A program made the position numbers and the translations under genes. A model generated the notes under the pieces. That model ran no database searches. It saw nothing but the letters and a program-made list of their open reading frames with translations, and was not told where the DNA came from. 43,427 nt of DNA from a virus: positions 1 to 43,427 of IMG/VR virus record IMGVR_UViG_3300035138_000007. The stretch is one strand, 5' to 3'. This document shows, in pieces, positions 27,550 through 38,053 of the stretch (position 1 is the first letter of the stretch; each line of letters opens with the position of its first letter).

Positions 27550-29288
27550 TGATAGCACAAACTGCTGAGGCTGTGAGAACTAGAGTTAGAGAGTTGGAGA
27601 CTTACTGGCAGCCACGTAAGGATAAGGCCAAGAAGTGGTATAGACTTATCCAGATGGTAGATGAGTTAAGGACAGATAAAATGGAGTCCTTCGTAGGCAA
27701 CGACCCAAAGAGTACATATAATCTAGTCCTCCATATGCTTGACTCTAAGATTCCCCACAGGATTTCTGAGGAAGACTTAAACGAGCCTGAGATGGCTGGA
27801 GTCAATGAATCAGTTGGTAAGTTCCTAGCCAAAGTCTGGGAAGAAAATCGTCAGAGGATTCGTAGGTCTAGTCCTATTCAGTCTCTAAGCAGAAATATCC
27901 TAGGGTTCTTACTCTCAACTGGCTGGATAGCTTCTATGGCTATGCTCTACGACAGTGGGGAGAAAGTTCTTATCCAACCTCTAAACCCTGTGGAAGTGTT
28001 CCCTATGTGGGATTTCTCTATGGGACTAGTTGAAGTCGGGCGGCACTATAGGCTAGATGCTAAGTCAGTCAGAGACATGGGAAATAACTACGGCTGGGAC
28101 ACTGGATGGATAGGTAAAGCTATTAAAACTGATGTATATGACTACTGGTGGGTGGATAACGATGTCTTCGGAGACCCAATGGTCTGGAATGCAATAGTAA
28201 TAGGCAACTCTCCTAACGGCCTTATGAAGTTCTCTCCGACTCTATTCCGTAGGATTCCTATTTATACTGCCCCAGCTGGTGGTCTTCCTGACATGGGAAC
28301 TCTATCTGAAGGAACTGAACTTAGCGTAAGCAGTTATAATGCAGGTGCTCAAGTAACTGGAGACAGATGGAAGGAAGAGATAGGTCAGTCAGTCATAGCC
28401 ACTAACGAGAACATATATAAGGCTTGGAATAAAATCTGGACGTTTAGTCTACAGCTATTGAGAGATACTGCTCAGCCTCGTATATTTGAAAGAAGTCGGA
28501 CTGGAAAGAAGATAGTCACTCCAGAGAACATCTTTCGTCGAGGTGCAGTCTTCCGTGGAGGCCCTGAGGACTCAGTGGATTATATGGCTACTCCTCCTAT
28601 ACCTCTAGAACTCCGGTCGACTCAACTTGACATGGAAGCTATGATGCAAAGAGGAGGCCCTTCCTGGGCACTACACGGTGCTGTATCTGGTCAGCTAACT
28701 TCCTACGTAATGAGCCAGATAGCTGCCAGTGCTAACCAGATACTCCGTCCGTATCATGATGCTTATATAGACATGATAGAGGATATAGATAACGATATCA
28801 TCCAGGCTATTAGAGATAGAGGTGCTAAGCCTTACGGCTGGTCTGTGCCTAGAGAGTTTAAGGAAGACATGAGGGTAACTGCCAGGTATGAGGTGGAAGT
28901 CCCTGGTGACCTAGTCCATAGAGCTACTGTTGCCCGTATGCTTGACCCAGACTTTCGACTTAGCTACTCCTACGTCATGAGCAAGCTCTTCCCAGATGTC
29001 CGTAATCCTATGATGGAGAGAGCAAGGGTAAGAACAGACCAGGTGGAAAGGAATCCCGAGAATGCTCTAATAGCAGCTGTAGTCTACTATCGAAAACAAG
29101 CTGCATACCTGTCTAAGATTGGGGACAATGAGTCATCTAAGTTATATGAACTGGCTGCTGATGCAACTGAGGCTCAGCTAAAAGGAGCAGCTCAGACGGC
29201 TCAGCAGAATGAACCTATGAGAAGAACTGTTGGTAATAGAGAGGAAGCTATGCCTAGGATGGAACAACCACAGTTGCCATCAGTCTAA
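27549..29288 (+). CDS. Portal protein
   Basis: 579 residues from the ATG at 27549, which overlaps the terminase stop and has GGGGGAG upstream; a TTG four codons earlier is inside the terminase. The N-terminus (RVRELETYWQPRKDKAKKWY), a central beta part (PLNPVEVFPMWD), YDYWW and a long C-terminal helical section (RARVRTDQVERNPEN, then AAVVYYRKQAAYL) fit podovirus/siphovirus portals. It lies directly after terL and before capsid genes. Twelve copies would form the DNA entry channel. The family call rests on size, position and these parts. Confidence 0.8.
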   Translation: MIAQTAEAVRTRVRELETYWQPRKDKAKKWYRLIQMVDELRTDKMESFVGNDPKSTYNLVLHMLDSKIPHRISEEDLNEPEMAGVNESVGKFLAKVWEENRQRIRRSSPIQSLSRNILGFLLSTGWIASMAMLYDSGEKVLIQPLNPVEVFPMWDFSMGLVEVGRHYRLDAKSVRDMGNNYGWDTGWIGKAIKTDVYDYWWVDNDVFGDPMVWNAIVIGNSPNGLMKFSPTLFRRIPIYTAPAGGLPDMGTLSEGTELSVSSYNAGAQVTGDRWKEEIGQSVIATNENIYKAWNKIWTFSLQLLRDTAQPRIFERSRTGKKIVTPENIFRRGAVFRGGPEDSVDYMATPPIPLELRSTQLDMEAMMQRGGPSWALHGAVSGQLTSYVMSQIAASANQILRPYHDAYIDMIEDIDNDIIQAIRDRGAKPYGWSVPREFKEDMRVTARYEVEVPGDLVHRATVARMLDPDFRLSYSYVMSKLFPDVRNPMMERARVRTDQVERNPENALIAAVVYYRKQAAYLSKIGDNESSKLYELAADATEAQLKGAAQTAQQNEPMRRTVGNREEAMPRMEQPQLPSV

Positions 29289-29297
29289 GGAGATACT

Positions 29298-32200
29298 ATG
29301 CCGTTAGAAGGATTTAAACTGCCAAGTCCTAGAGATATTCTAGCAGGGCCTGGACAGGAAGAAGAGAAGAAACAAACTCAGCCTGTACCTCCAGTAGAAC
29401 CTCCAGAATATTTTGAGGGGTATCAGAAGATGCTGGGTAGTATGACTGAGCTCTCTAAAGGAGCTATGGAGAGGCAGAAGGCTGCTCAGCAAAACCTGAA
29501 GGAGTATGAGCGTGCTCCATTCATAGCTTATACTGCAACTCTTGGACTAGCCTCAGTTGGTAGATGGAGACGTAACTATGAGGCTCAGCTGGAAGTAGCT
29601 AAGCAGGAACTAGACTTTGCCACTCAGGAGTTCAGCAGATTCAGCTGGAGAAGTAATGTACTAGTTGCTCTTCCCTACATGATGGCAGACCCTGATACTC
29701 CTATGGACTCAGTAGAAGATGTCTACAGTCAGTTTCCTAACGAATTGTTACTAGATGCGGATAGAAACTGGCTTCAGTCTGTATTCGATAGATTGAGCTA
29801 TATGAGGCCAGGCCAGCTACCAAAAGAGTTCACAGGAGATGTTAGCGAGGTAAGAACTAACCTATTAGATACAATATTAACTGAGCCTCCTGAAGGTCTA
29901 AGGGCAGTCCATAATCTAACAGTAGAGGAGTTGCAGAAGTCCTTCCAACCTATTAGTGCGGAATTGCCGTCTGGATTAACTGCAGAAGATGTAAGGAATA
30001 TTCTGACCGACCTTGAGTTCGATGAGCAGACTCAGGAAGAGATAGATAGTATCCAGAACGTAGTGTCTGAGTTGCGGAAAGACTGGATTGAGCAGTCAGC
30101 ATATGTGACTCTTGTTAGAGATGGAGTACTTAATGCTGAGGCTCCAGATTTAACTAACTGGGAATTTACCAAGATGCTATTTACTCAGCCTGCTATGGCT
30201 ACTATGGAACTATTAGATAAGTACTTTAATATGCTTCCTAGACCTCTAGCTGCCCAGGCTATCATGGCTTTTCCTAGCCTAACAGAAGACTCAGCTGGTG
30301 CTAGGCTAGAGGCTAACTACAATAAGCTAAGAGCTGAAGGCATGGGTGCTTGGGAAGCTGCTTCTGAGGCCTTCCAAACTTGGGATGCTAACCAGTGGCT
30401 GAAGTTTTACGTAGAGGGAGCCTTTGACCCTACGTCTTACGTTGGATTCGGGATGGCTACTAAGGTAGGCACAACTGTTGATAAAGTTATCCTAAGAGCT
30501 TTACAGAGAGGAGCTGAGTCAAAAGCTCTCTCTGCTCTAGAGAAAACGTCTAAGTTCTGGACTACTGTTCCTACTAAAGGTCCTTATCTAGGTAGGTTTG
30601 CTGGAGCTATCGAATCAGGCTGGAACGAGATGTGGGAGGTACCTTTTAGAGGACTTAGGAGAGCTATAACTTCGATTCCTCAGACTCCAACTCAGAAGGC
30701 TATTAGCTACGGTAGACAGGCCTTCATGGATACTCGAGCATACCTTAGAAGATTCACTGGTGTGGAGATGAAAGGTATGACAATCCCTCAAATGCGAGAT
30801 GCTATTGACAACGCTATCCAGCAAGCTATGGCTAGGCCTAAGGAAACCGGAGACTTGTCAGTAAGAGTCGGTAGGTATTTCACTGACTACGACTTCATAA
30901 CTCAAGATATATCTAGAGACTGGATTAGAGTCGTTGGAGGTGAAGGAGCTAACATTACTCCTCAAGTAACTCATAACATAAATATGGACTTTGACCTATT
31001 TCATAGAGGGTCTATGAGTAGCTCCGAGGCTGCTACTAATATGCTGGCCTCAATGGGAGTTGAAGCCGCTGAGAAGAATGTAGGAAAGTTAGCTAATACT
31101 ATTGATAGGTATAGTAAAAAGATAGTAGAAGATGGCCTAGGATTAGTCAAAGGCGATTCAGCACATGATGTTCTGTCTGGACTTATACATCATGTAGAGG
31201 ATATGCAGATAAGGAAGACTCTCAGTGCTGAATATAAGTTTGCGCAGCAGGTTGGTAGGTCTACATCCTGGACATCAAGGATAGGTCAGGCTATTGACTC
31301 ATTAACTCGTAATAGTATCTTAACTAAGATTGACCAGATAGTAACTGCTCCTATGGCTAATCAGTACCTACTGTTCACCAACTACGGTCCTTTCAATATC
31401 CTTGAGAGTGCAATGAGGAGTTTTCTAGGCGGTGGAGAGCTGCTCTATCCGAAAGCTGCCAGTCCAGTTGATGAACTAGTCAGAGCTGGCGAAGGCTTAA
31501 CTAACCTTCCATATGAGTTCATAACAGCTCAGAGAGACTTGGGTAGACTTGAAATTGCAGTTATTGACCCTAAGACTAACAAGACTCAAGTATTCAATAA
31601 AGGTAAGATTCCTGGGATAACTAAGGACTTACCAATAGGTGCCAAGATAAACATCGGTGGGCATGAATATCCTATACGCTCTTGGCAGAACTGGAATGAC
31701 ATGTTCGGAGATATTGGTACTAAGCAGAGAGCTAACTACCTCCTGACTAAGTACAAGCAGTACCTAACTGAACTCGGCGGAGACCAAGTCGCAGCTATCA
31801 GCCAAGTGTTTGAGAAGCACCAGCACTTCCTAGACGGTATCACTAGTATATCTAAAGGAGATAAGGATGGACTGATTAGGTCTATGATGATGGATGCTAC
31901 TGTAGGCCCTGACATGGTTCTGAAGCACATGATACCTCTATCCCAGTTGGAGAGAAGGAAAGCCCTTAGAACTATCAATAAAGTGTTGGATAAATGCACT
32001 GATGTATATAGTCCTCACAAGCAGGCTATCCGAGATGCTATCCTTGATGGAACTGCATGGGGGAATGTAGATAACTTCATGGACGGAATTAAGGAGTCAG
32101 TCAGGGAGTTTAACATCATTAGCCTGCAACAGGAAGCTAGAGCTCTAGACAATCTAGTGACTAGTTTCAAAGACTTCGCTCCACTAGACGGAGACGAACT

Positions 32201-35200
32201 GATGCGGGAGTTAGGCTTCATCTCCGACATGGTAGATGGGATTAGTGAGAGAGTCTCAGATGTCAGACAGATAACTAGAGCACGAGCAGGTAAGCTGACA
32301 CCAAAGGAGACAGATGATTTTTATAGAGCATCAAGTCAACTGTTAGGGGATTTCCTTGGAAAGTCTGGAGACGACATTGGTCAGATACTCGATGGCATTA
32401 AGGCTGGGGTGAGAAGAGAGAGAACACTACTGGATGATTTAGTTAATGATATATCACTTGAAGAGAATTTAGGTGCTATTCTACCTACTGAGGATATTAT
32501 GCTTGAGGGTAGAAAAGTAGGCTCTTTAGCTGTCAGAGAGTCAGATATACTTGACGCATATGTAGTAGATGCTTTAGAGGTAACTGAAAAGGGTTTGGTT
32601 AATAAACAGTTACTTAGAGATATAGAACTATTGGTGCATGATAAGGCTGCAAGCTTAGGTCACAATAAAGTTGCTATTATTGCTAAACCTGAACATACTG
32701 CTATGTACAAAGGCCAAGGATATACGCTCAGACCTGGAGACCAGCCTGGATATCAAGTGTTTATCAAGGATGCTAAGAAGCCCAAATCTTCTATCAAGCT
32801 AACCGAACAGCAGCTCCAACAACTTGACACCCTCACCGAGTCTATCCGCATCCGTCATGCTAATGCAGTTGCTACTAGAGACTTAGACCGCAAGATTATC
32901 AATGAGGCCGTCGATGCTACTCCTAAGAAAAAGAGAACTAAGGAATGGTGGAACTGGCTAGAGAATAAGAGAAGTCAGGAAGCCTGGGAGCCTTACTGGA
33001 AACTAGAGGAAGACCTCTTCGGCCAAGTTGAAGATGCCAAGTTAGGTATGATGAACAGTATGGGAGTAGATGTATCTATCCCTCCAGTTCCTACTATCTC
33101 AGACAAGCTAGCTCCCGCCCACGTAGCCTACCTCATGGGAGTAACTGGTGACGACATGTACAAGGCCTTGACCAAGATGGGAGCTATGACTACTATTAGA
33201 CCCAAGAACCGCTTTGTCGCTTGGGTATACAGAAGAGCTAACAAAGCTGGCCAGAAGTTTGGTAAGACTGCAGAAGAGGTAGGTTTCGACAAAGAGGCTA
33301 TTGGGGATGTCTATGACCAACTATTCCGTAACGTAGGCATTGACCCGAACTTTGCTGTCAAGGAACCTATGACTCCTACTATGCTACAGCTAGAAGATGT
33401 TAGGCAGGAGTTGATAAGAGCAGAAGGTACGAAGAAGATTACTGATATGGACTATGTGAAGTATCAGGAGTACATCCGTAACGTGGCTAAGGACTTGGAA
33501 GATAGCGGAATTCATAATACTGAATGGACTGACATTAGAGAACAAGCCATGATGAAGGCCCGTGAGCAGTACGAGATGGACTTCACCGACTACTCCCACA
33601 GAAACATGGTTGATGCTGCTATGAGAATGATATACCCATTCTGGACTTACGAATGGCAAAGGTGGTTCTGGCTACCTCGTGCTATGGTCAAGACTCCAGG
33701 AGTAGCAACTGGATTAGGCAGATACCAAGAGTACTCCGACAGTGGTTATATCCCTATCCCTGGCACTGACATCCAGTTCAACCCACTCCGTGGCACTGTC
33801 TTCATGGGTGGGTTTAGAAGGCTAATGCTTCGTGACTATCCTGAATACTACGATGCTTTCCCTGGCATGGAGGCTATCGACTTCATATCTCGTGTAGGTT
33901 TCTACCCTGGCACTCACATTATGCTACCTATCATCATAACTGGTGCTGCTACTGGTAAGCCTGAGTGGACTGAGCTACTTCCAGGCTGGGCTAAGACTGG
34001 CCTAGATGCTGCTAGAGCTGTAGCTCCAGAGGCTGCTGGTAAAGTTATCGACCACGTGTTTCCTGACAGGTTTAGAGACTATCTTACCATGCTGACTCTA
34101 GGCAGCTGGGGCTATGATGCTGATGAAATCTGGAGAAAGAGAAAGCAAGATATGAAGCTCACTCCAGAGGAAGAGAAGTTATGGCTGAAGGCAGAAGCAT
34201 CGGCTACTGGACTTATGGGCATCCTCTTTGAACAGACCGGCTCATTCCGCCTAAGACCTCCTGAGTACACTCAGTATATGGAAGATAGCAAGAAGCTAAT
34301 AGAGGAGATGACTGGAGTTCCTGCTGACGTACAAGACGTTATCCAGAGACGCTACCCAGTGACTGGTAAGAGACTTCAGGACTACTATAGTCTAGATGCT
34401 CTTCAGCAGAAGGTCATATATGAACGCGAGCAGTATAAGCGTTGGCAGGGTATAACGACTCCAATGTACCCATCTTCTTGGCAGGAGGAGGATATTCGAG
34501 TCAGAGAGTTTTACGAACGAGTCGAACAACTGTACGATGACTATAGAAGTAATGGTATCTTTAACGAGCAAGGAGATCAGCTATCTCTCAGCGTTGACGA
34601 GATGACTCGTCAGTTCATCTCAGGTCAGATTGGTCCTGACCAGTGGACATCTTCGACAGGAGACTTAAAGACTCAAGCCTCCGCAGCTGCTCGTGAGATG
34701 GGCATGAGAGACTATCCTGACGTTCCTAAGACTCTTGACGAGAGAGAAGAGAGGTATAAGGAAAGAGGTTTACCAGCTCCTACATACTCTCCAGACCAAG
34801 AGATGCTCTATTTATACTATGACCTCAAGCCTGAGCTAGCTTACAACTGGGAATCAGATAGAATGGAGTATGACTATGATACCTACTTTGCTAAAATCGA
34901 CGCGATTCTTGATACACTCGAAGGAGAATATAAACAACGTCTCCTCGACCGTATTCAGTACAACTGGAATGGGATGGAAAAGCTCTACTGGGGAGTCTCC
35001 CGCGAGTTCCTTCGTCCATACAGGCTGGTCAAGGGACTTGTCCTCGAGCAGTATTCAGATGAACAAGTTCAAGCACTACGGAGATATGAAGTTGCCAGAG
35101 GTGCTGAGAGAGAAGAACTGAAGAACTTACCAGGGCCTGAGGGACAGAAGTTAATCTCAGGCTTTCAGTCCAAGGTCAGAGAGGCCAGACAGAAGCTAAG

Positions 35201-35330
35201 ATACTTAGACCCTGAACTTGACGCCTGGTTATACTTCTTCGGCATAACCGATAGCTTCATAACTAAAGCTGGGGAGGAGAGATGGAATGAGATAAAGAAA
35301 GAGTACATGAAATCTGAACTAGCCGACTAG
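29298..35330 (+). CDS. Giant 2010-residue virion protein (polyvalent-type, likely injected)
   Basis: 2010 residues with AAGGAG upstream. The first 1000 residues are mainly helical. About 1067-1165 (GRKVGSLAVRESDILDAYVV ... AAIL-type helices ... MYKGQGYTLRPGD) has the alpha/beta order and terminal Tyr-x-x-x-Gly-Tyr of a GNAT acetyltransferase-like domain, though the acetyl-CoA loop is not clearly canonical. Around 1440-1500 (MIYPFWTYEWQRWFWLPRAM and onward) resembles conserved parts of large polyvalent or internal virion proteins. Position between portal and scaffold, and size, suggest a protein carried in the capsid and ejected with DNA. The C-terminus is charged and helical. Function not shown. 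Confidence 0.7.
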   Translation: MPLEGFKLPSPRDILAGPGQEEEKKQTQPVPPVEPPEYFEGYQKMLGSMTELSKGAMERQKAAQQNLKEYERAPFIAYTATLGLASVGRWRRNYEAQLEVAKQELDFATQEFSRFSWRSNVLVALPYMMADPDTPMDSVEDVYSQFPNELLLDADRNWLQSVFDRLSYMRPGQLPKEFTGDVSEVRTNLLDTILTEPPEGLRAVHNLTVEELQKSFQPISAELPSGLTAEDVRNILTDLEFDEQTQEEIDSIQNVVSELRKDWIEQSAYVTLVRDGVLNAEAPDLTNWEFTKMLFTQPAMATMELLDKYFNMLPRPLAAQAIMAFPSLTEDSAGARLEANYNKLRAEGMGAWEAASEAFQTWDANQWLKFYVEGAFDPTSYVGFGMATKVGTTVDKVILRALQRGAESKALSALEKTSKFWTTVPTKGPYLGRFAGAIESGWNEMWEVPFRGLRRAITSIPQTPTQKAISYGRQAFMDTRAYLRRFTGVEMKGMTIPQMRDAIDNAIQQAMARPKETGDLSVRVGRYFTDYDFITQDISRDWIRVVGGEGANITPQVTHNINMDFDLFHRGSMSSSEAATNMLASMGVEAAEKNVGKLANTIDRYSKKIVEDGLGLVKGDSAHDVLSGLIHHVEDMQIRKTLSAEYKFAQQVGRSTSWTSRIGQAIDSLTRNSILTKIDQIVTAPMANQYLLFTNYGPFNILESAMRSFLGGGELLYPKAASPVDELVRAGEGLTNLPYEFITAQRDLGRLEIAVIDPKTNKTQVFNKGKIPGITKDLPIGAKINIGGHEYPIRSWQNWNDMFGDIGTKQRANYLLTKYKQYLTELGGDQVAAISQVFEKHQHFLDGITSISKGDKDGLIRSMMMDATVGPDMVLKHMIPLSQLERRKALRTINKVLDKCTDVYSPHKQAIRDAILDGTAWGNVDNFMDGIKESVREFNIISLQQEARALDNLVTSFKDFAPLDGDELMRELGFISDMVDGISERVSDVRQITRARAGKLTPKETDDFYRASSQLLGDFLGKSGDDIGQILDGIKAGVRRERTLLDDLVNDISLEENLGAILPTEDIMLEGRKVGSLAVRESDILDAYVVDALEVTEKGLVNKQLLRDIELLVHDKAASLGHNKVAIIAKPEHTAMYKGQGYTLRPGDQPGYQVFIKDAKKPKSSIKLTEQQLQQLDTLTESIRIRHANAVATRDLDRKIINEAVDATPKKKRTKEWWNWLENKRSQEAWEPYWKLEEDLFGQVEDAKLGMMNSMGVDVSIPPVPTISDKLAPAHVAYLMGVTGDDMYKALTKMGAMTTIRPKNRFVAWVYRRANKAGQKFGKTAEEVGFDKEAIGDVYDQLFRNVGIDPNFAVKEPMTPTMLQLEDVRQELIRAEGTKKITDMDYVKYQEYIRNVAKDLEDSGIHNTEWTDIREQAMMKAREQYEMDFTDYSHRNMVDAAMRMIYPFWTYEWQRWFWLPRAMVKTPGVATGLGRYQEYSDSGYIPIPGTDIQFNPLRGTVFMGGFRRLMLRDYPEYYDAFPGMEAIDFISRVGFYPGTHIMLPIIITGAATGKPEWTELLPGWAKTGLDAARAVAPEAAGKVIDHVFPDRFRDYLTMLTLGSWGYDADEIWRKRKQDMKLTPEEEKLWLKAEASATGLMGILFEQTGSFRLRPPEYTQYMEDSKKLIEEMTGVPADVQDVIQRRYPVTGKRLQDYYSLDALQQKVIYEREQYKRWQGITTPMYPSSWQEEDIRVREFYERVEQLYDDYRSNGIFNEQGDQLSLSVDEMTRQFISGQIGPDQWTSSTGDLKTQASAAAREMGMRDYPDVPKTLDEREERYKERGLPAPTYSPDQEMLYLYYDLKPELAYNWESDRMEYDYDTYFAKIDAILDTLEGEYKQRLLDRIQYNWNGMEKLYWGVSREFLRPYRLVKGLVLEQYSDEQVQALRRYEVARGAEREELKNLPGPEGQKLISGFQSKVREARQKLRYLDPELDAWLYFFGITDSFITKAGEERWNEIKKEYMKSELAD

Positions 35331-35378
35331 GTATAATAAATTATAGCTATACATTATATATAGTTTTATTATTTATCC

Positions 35379-35407
35379 TTGACACAACAATAACGGTATG
35401 GTAGACT
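35379..35407 (+). promoter_or_regulatory. Internal promoter before the scaffold/capsid genes
   Basis: TTGACA (35379-35384) and TAGACT (35402-35407) are separated by 17 bases. The -10 matches four of six. The predicted start point, about 35414, coincides with the GGAGG site (35414-35418) for the ATG at 35428. The 45 bases upstream are AT-rich, with an imperfect TAATAAA/TTTATTA hairpin, and could act as an UP element. This promoter would raise capsid expression. Confidence 0.75.
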
Positions 35408-35427
35408 AATAATGGAGGTAATGAATC

Positions 35428-36078
35428 ATGACAGACGAAAGTCCCAATGATGCTTCTCAGCAACTAGATACGAATCAGGTACCGACTCCTCCTACCGAAA
35501 ACCAGACTCCTAAGTTCGAGCTCAAAGACGGCTCGATGGTAGTTGATGGTAGGAAGGTAGTCTACGAATCTGACCTAATAGCTGCTAAGAAGAGTTTGCA
35601 AGAACAGTTAGAGTCAGCTCAGTCAGTACACAATGAGGCTTTTGATAAAGCTAAGTTGAACCTGTCAGAGGCTCAGACTCAATTAGCTGCTGCAAACGCA
35701 AGAGTAAAACAGATGGAAGAAACTGCCCAGAAGGGTGCGGTATCTGAAGAGGATGCTGCGAGGCAGAAGCAAGAAATCGAAGCTGCCAAGAGCAGAGCGG
35801 ACACAGCAGAAACGCGAGTCCTTGAACTACGAAGGGATAACCTGTTAGCTAAATTTCCTAACAGGATTAAACCTGAACAGTTAGAAAATAAAACAGAAGC
35901 CGAGCTTGCTGCCTTGGAAGAAGCACTGAAGGTTGTCAGTGCAAACTCAGGACCTGGTGAATATCTTATACCTGGAGGTGGTAATGGCGGAGGCTCTTTA
36001 TCTGATATGGACAGAGCAAGAGCCATTATCAATAATACTCCTTTCCGAGGTGTTCGAGAGGTTCCTGCACAAAACTAA
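35428..36078 (+). CDS. Scaffold-like coiled-coil protein
   Basis: 216 residues. The N-terminal 50 residues are acidic and flexible. Residues about 50-135 are a heptad-rich coiled coil (LQEQLESAQSVHNEAF, then LAAANARVKQMEETA). A C-terminal Gly-rich linker (PGGGNGGGS) leads to a short tail. It stands directly before the major capsid gene, the usual place of scaffolding proteins. GGAGG lies upstream. The assignment is from position and coiled-coil character. Confidence 0.75.
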   Translation: MTDESPNDASQQLDTNQVPTPPTENQTPKFELKDGSMVVDGRKVVYESDLIAAKKSLQEQLESAQSVHNEAFDKAKLNLSEAQTQLAAANARVKQMEETAQKGAVSEEDAARQKQEIEAAKSRADTAETRVLELRRDNLLAKFPNRIKPEQLENKTEAELAALEEALKVVSANSGPGEYLIPGGGNGGGSLSDMDRARAIINNTPFRGVREVPAQN

Positions 36079-36094
36079 TAAGGAGGTAAGCTAA

Positions 36095-37180
36095 ATGGCT
36101 GATTCTGGTGGACATTGGAAAAACTTAGCTGAAGCTCAGAAACTTACTCAGTCGATGAAAGTCCCTGGTGTCTATGAAGAGGATATCAAGAGGATGAATC
36201 TTCTAGACCGAGTACCTGTTTATCAGGCTGCTCACTCCGGTCTCAAAATTGAGTGGCTGAGGGAAAGCACAACTACCGAAGATGCTGTGAACGACATAAC
36301 TATTGGAGACCAGCTCTCATGGTCTGATGACATCGAGTATGAAGAGAAAGAAATGACTCTTCGCACTTGCTACATTCAGCGGAAGATGGATAAGTATGTC
36401 GAAGGTATCTACGGAACCTATAACAACTACGAGGCTCGGAAGCTTCTGGAGGCTGAGAAAGGGCTTAAGCGCCGACTTGGTGCAAGGTTCATCTATGCTG
36501 ATAATACCTATACCAGTACCAAACAGTTCGATGGCCTTCACGCCCTAGCTGCTGAGCACGGTGCTCCCTATACTGCCGGCTCCACTAACGATGCCAAGAA
36601 CATTGACGGCGGTGAGGCTGGACTGAGTCTTGGTCTCTTAAGAGTCCTCGTTGACGAGATGAAGTACGGTGTGGATGAACTCTGGATGCCTTATGAGATA
36701 GTACGTCGAATGGATGCTGCTTATCAGGAAAAAGGATTTGCAGGTCTAGCGACTGCTACTGCCGGTACTATGGCCTTCATGTCTCTCGGTTATAATGAGG
36801 CTGGTAAGAGGGTGCTGTACTGGGATGGTATTCCTATAATCCGAACAGACTACCTGGTAGGTGAGGAGCAGAATACTGGTACTGGCTCTAGCTCAGACGC
36901 CCGAGGACTATACTCTTCCGATAAAGGCTACTCAATCTTCGCAGTAAAACTCGGTTCCGGCGCTATGGACGGCAGTAATCCTGGACTAACCTATGCCTAC
37001 GCTAACTTAGCTGGTATGGGAGGTCAGGCCGGTGACATGTATAAACTCGTTCGGTTCCCTGAGTTGGAAGACTATGACGCTGGCGGTATCCGTCTGGTGA
37101 ACTACAGCGCTCTAATCCTTCCCAGCTCTCATGGTCTAGGCCGTATCTTCGATATAGAAGATGTGGCAATTACGGTCTAA
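36095..37180 (+). CDS. Major capsid protein, HK97-like
   Basis: 361 residues with AAGGAGG upstream. Features: an N-terminal helix, the segment IEWLRESTTTEDAVNDITIG, a helical spine region (EARKLLEAEKGLKRRLGARF), KQFDGLHALAAEHG, an A-domain-like section with WDGIPIIRTDYLVG, and a C-terminal YKLVRFPELEDYDAGGIR. This pattern, including K/TQFDGL, is that of HK97-fold major capsid proteins of tailed phages. No long prohead delta-domain was seen in the gene itself; the scaffold is the gene before it. High expression is expected. Confidence 0.85.
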   Translation: MADSGGHWKNLAEAQKLTQSMKVPGVYEEDIKRMNLLDRVPVYQAAHSGLKIEWLRESTTTEDAVNDITIGDQLSWSDDIEYEEKEMTLRTCYIQRKMDKYVEGIYGTYNNYEARKLLEAEKGLKRRLGARFIYADNTYTSTKQFDGLHALAAEHGAPYTAGSTNDAKNIDGGEAGLSLGLLRVLVDEMKYGVDELWMPYEIVRRMDAAYQEKGFAGLATATAGTMAFMSLGYNEAGKRVLYWDGIPIIRTDYLVGEEQNTGTGSSSDARGLYSSDKGYSIFAVKLGSGAMDGSNPGLTYAYANLAGMGGQAGDMYKLVRFPELEDYDAGGIRLVNYSALILPSSHGLGRIFDIEDVAITV

Positions 37181-37225
37181 ATTAGAGTTTGGCTGTATCT
37201 CAAAAACAGTTAGGAGGAAAATAAT

Positions 37226-38044
37226 ATGTCAGATGGAATTGCAGAATATACGAGGAAAGTAATCAATAGGTCTGGATATGTCCTGATGTTCCCTAATGTG
37301 GAGGCAGTGTCTGAACTGCTCTCCACTCCTGTCGTGAATCCTTATGCTGAGTCTAGCACTCAGCAGTTCCCATTGGGGACTAGAGCTATTCAAGGTGAGA
37401 GGGAGTTCGTATACTGCCTCAATGGAGCGAGTGCTCTTAGCACCCTCGGTACGCCAATTCAGTCTGCTGCTCGTATCCATGCTGAAATGGACGATGACAT
37501 AGTTGTGGGAGCAGCTGCTGCTATCGGGGACTACAGCGTGGAGTTAACATCTACAGCTAATCTTGCTGCTGCTCCTCTCAGTACTGCCAATGGTATCGCC
37601 GAGGGGTACCTGATAGTTAACGATGCTGCTGGTGAAGGCCAGATGTATAAAATCAAGAGTCATGATGCATTCTCCGGTACGTCTGATGCTACCATCACTC
37701 TCTACGACCCGTTGACTGTAGCTCTGACTACTAGTTCCCAGTGCGGTCTGATTCAGAATCCGTTCTCTAAAGTAATCGCTACAACTGCCCCTCTTACTGG
37801 TACATTTGTTGGAGTGAACTTGATAGCAGTAACTGCAAGTTACTACTTCTGGGCGCAGTACCGTGGACCTGCCCCTGTGAATGCTCACGAGGCTATCAGT
37901 GTTGGTCAGCCTGCTACAGTTGGTCTAACTGCTGCAAAGGTAGATGCATACGATGTTACTTCTACTATACTTTACGTAATTGGCGTGTGCCAGACTCCTG
38001 GCGTTGCTGATACAGAGAAGTGCATTGTATTCCTTAGAGGTTAA
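37226..38044 (+). CDS. Putative head/decoration protein
   Basis: 272 residues with AGGAGG before the ATG. It is Ala/Thr/Val/Gly-rich, beta-type (AAAIGDYSVELTSTANLAAA, then GSVNL-like strands, then QPATVGLTAAKVDAYDV). No cysteine-rich or membrane segments. The location just after the major capsid gene fits a decoration or head-stabilising protein. A hairpin lies directly after it (38054-38082). No family was recognised. Confidence 0.7.
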   Translation: MSDGIAEYTRKVINRSGYVLMFPNVEAVSELLSTPVVNPYAESSTQQFPLGTRAIQGEREFVYCLNGASALSTLGTPIQSAARIHAEMDDDIVVGAAAAIGDYSVELTSTANLAAAPLSTANGIAEGYLIVNDAAGEGQMYKIKSHDAFSGTSDATITLYDPLTVALTTSSQCGLIQNPFSKVIATTAPLTGTFVGVNLIAVTASYYFWAQYRGPAPVNAHEAISVGQPATVGLTAAKVDAYDVTSTILYVIGVCQTPGVADTEKCIVFLRG

Positions 38045-38053
38045 GCTAATATA

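Noticed and set aside
35331-35378. Terminator after the giant-protein gene
   Set aside because: The TAATAAA/TTTATTA hairpin is AT-only and imperfect with no clear U run; an UP element for the following promoter is more likely.
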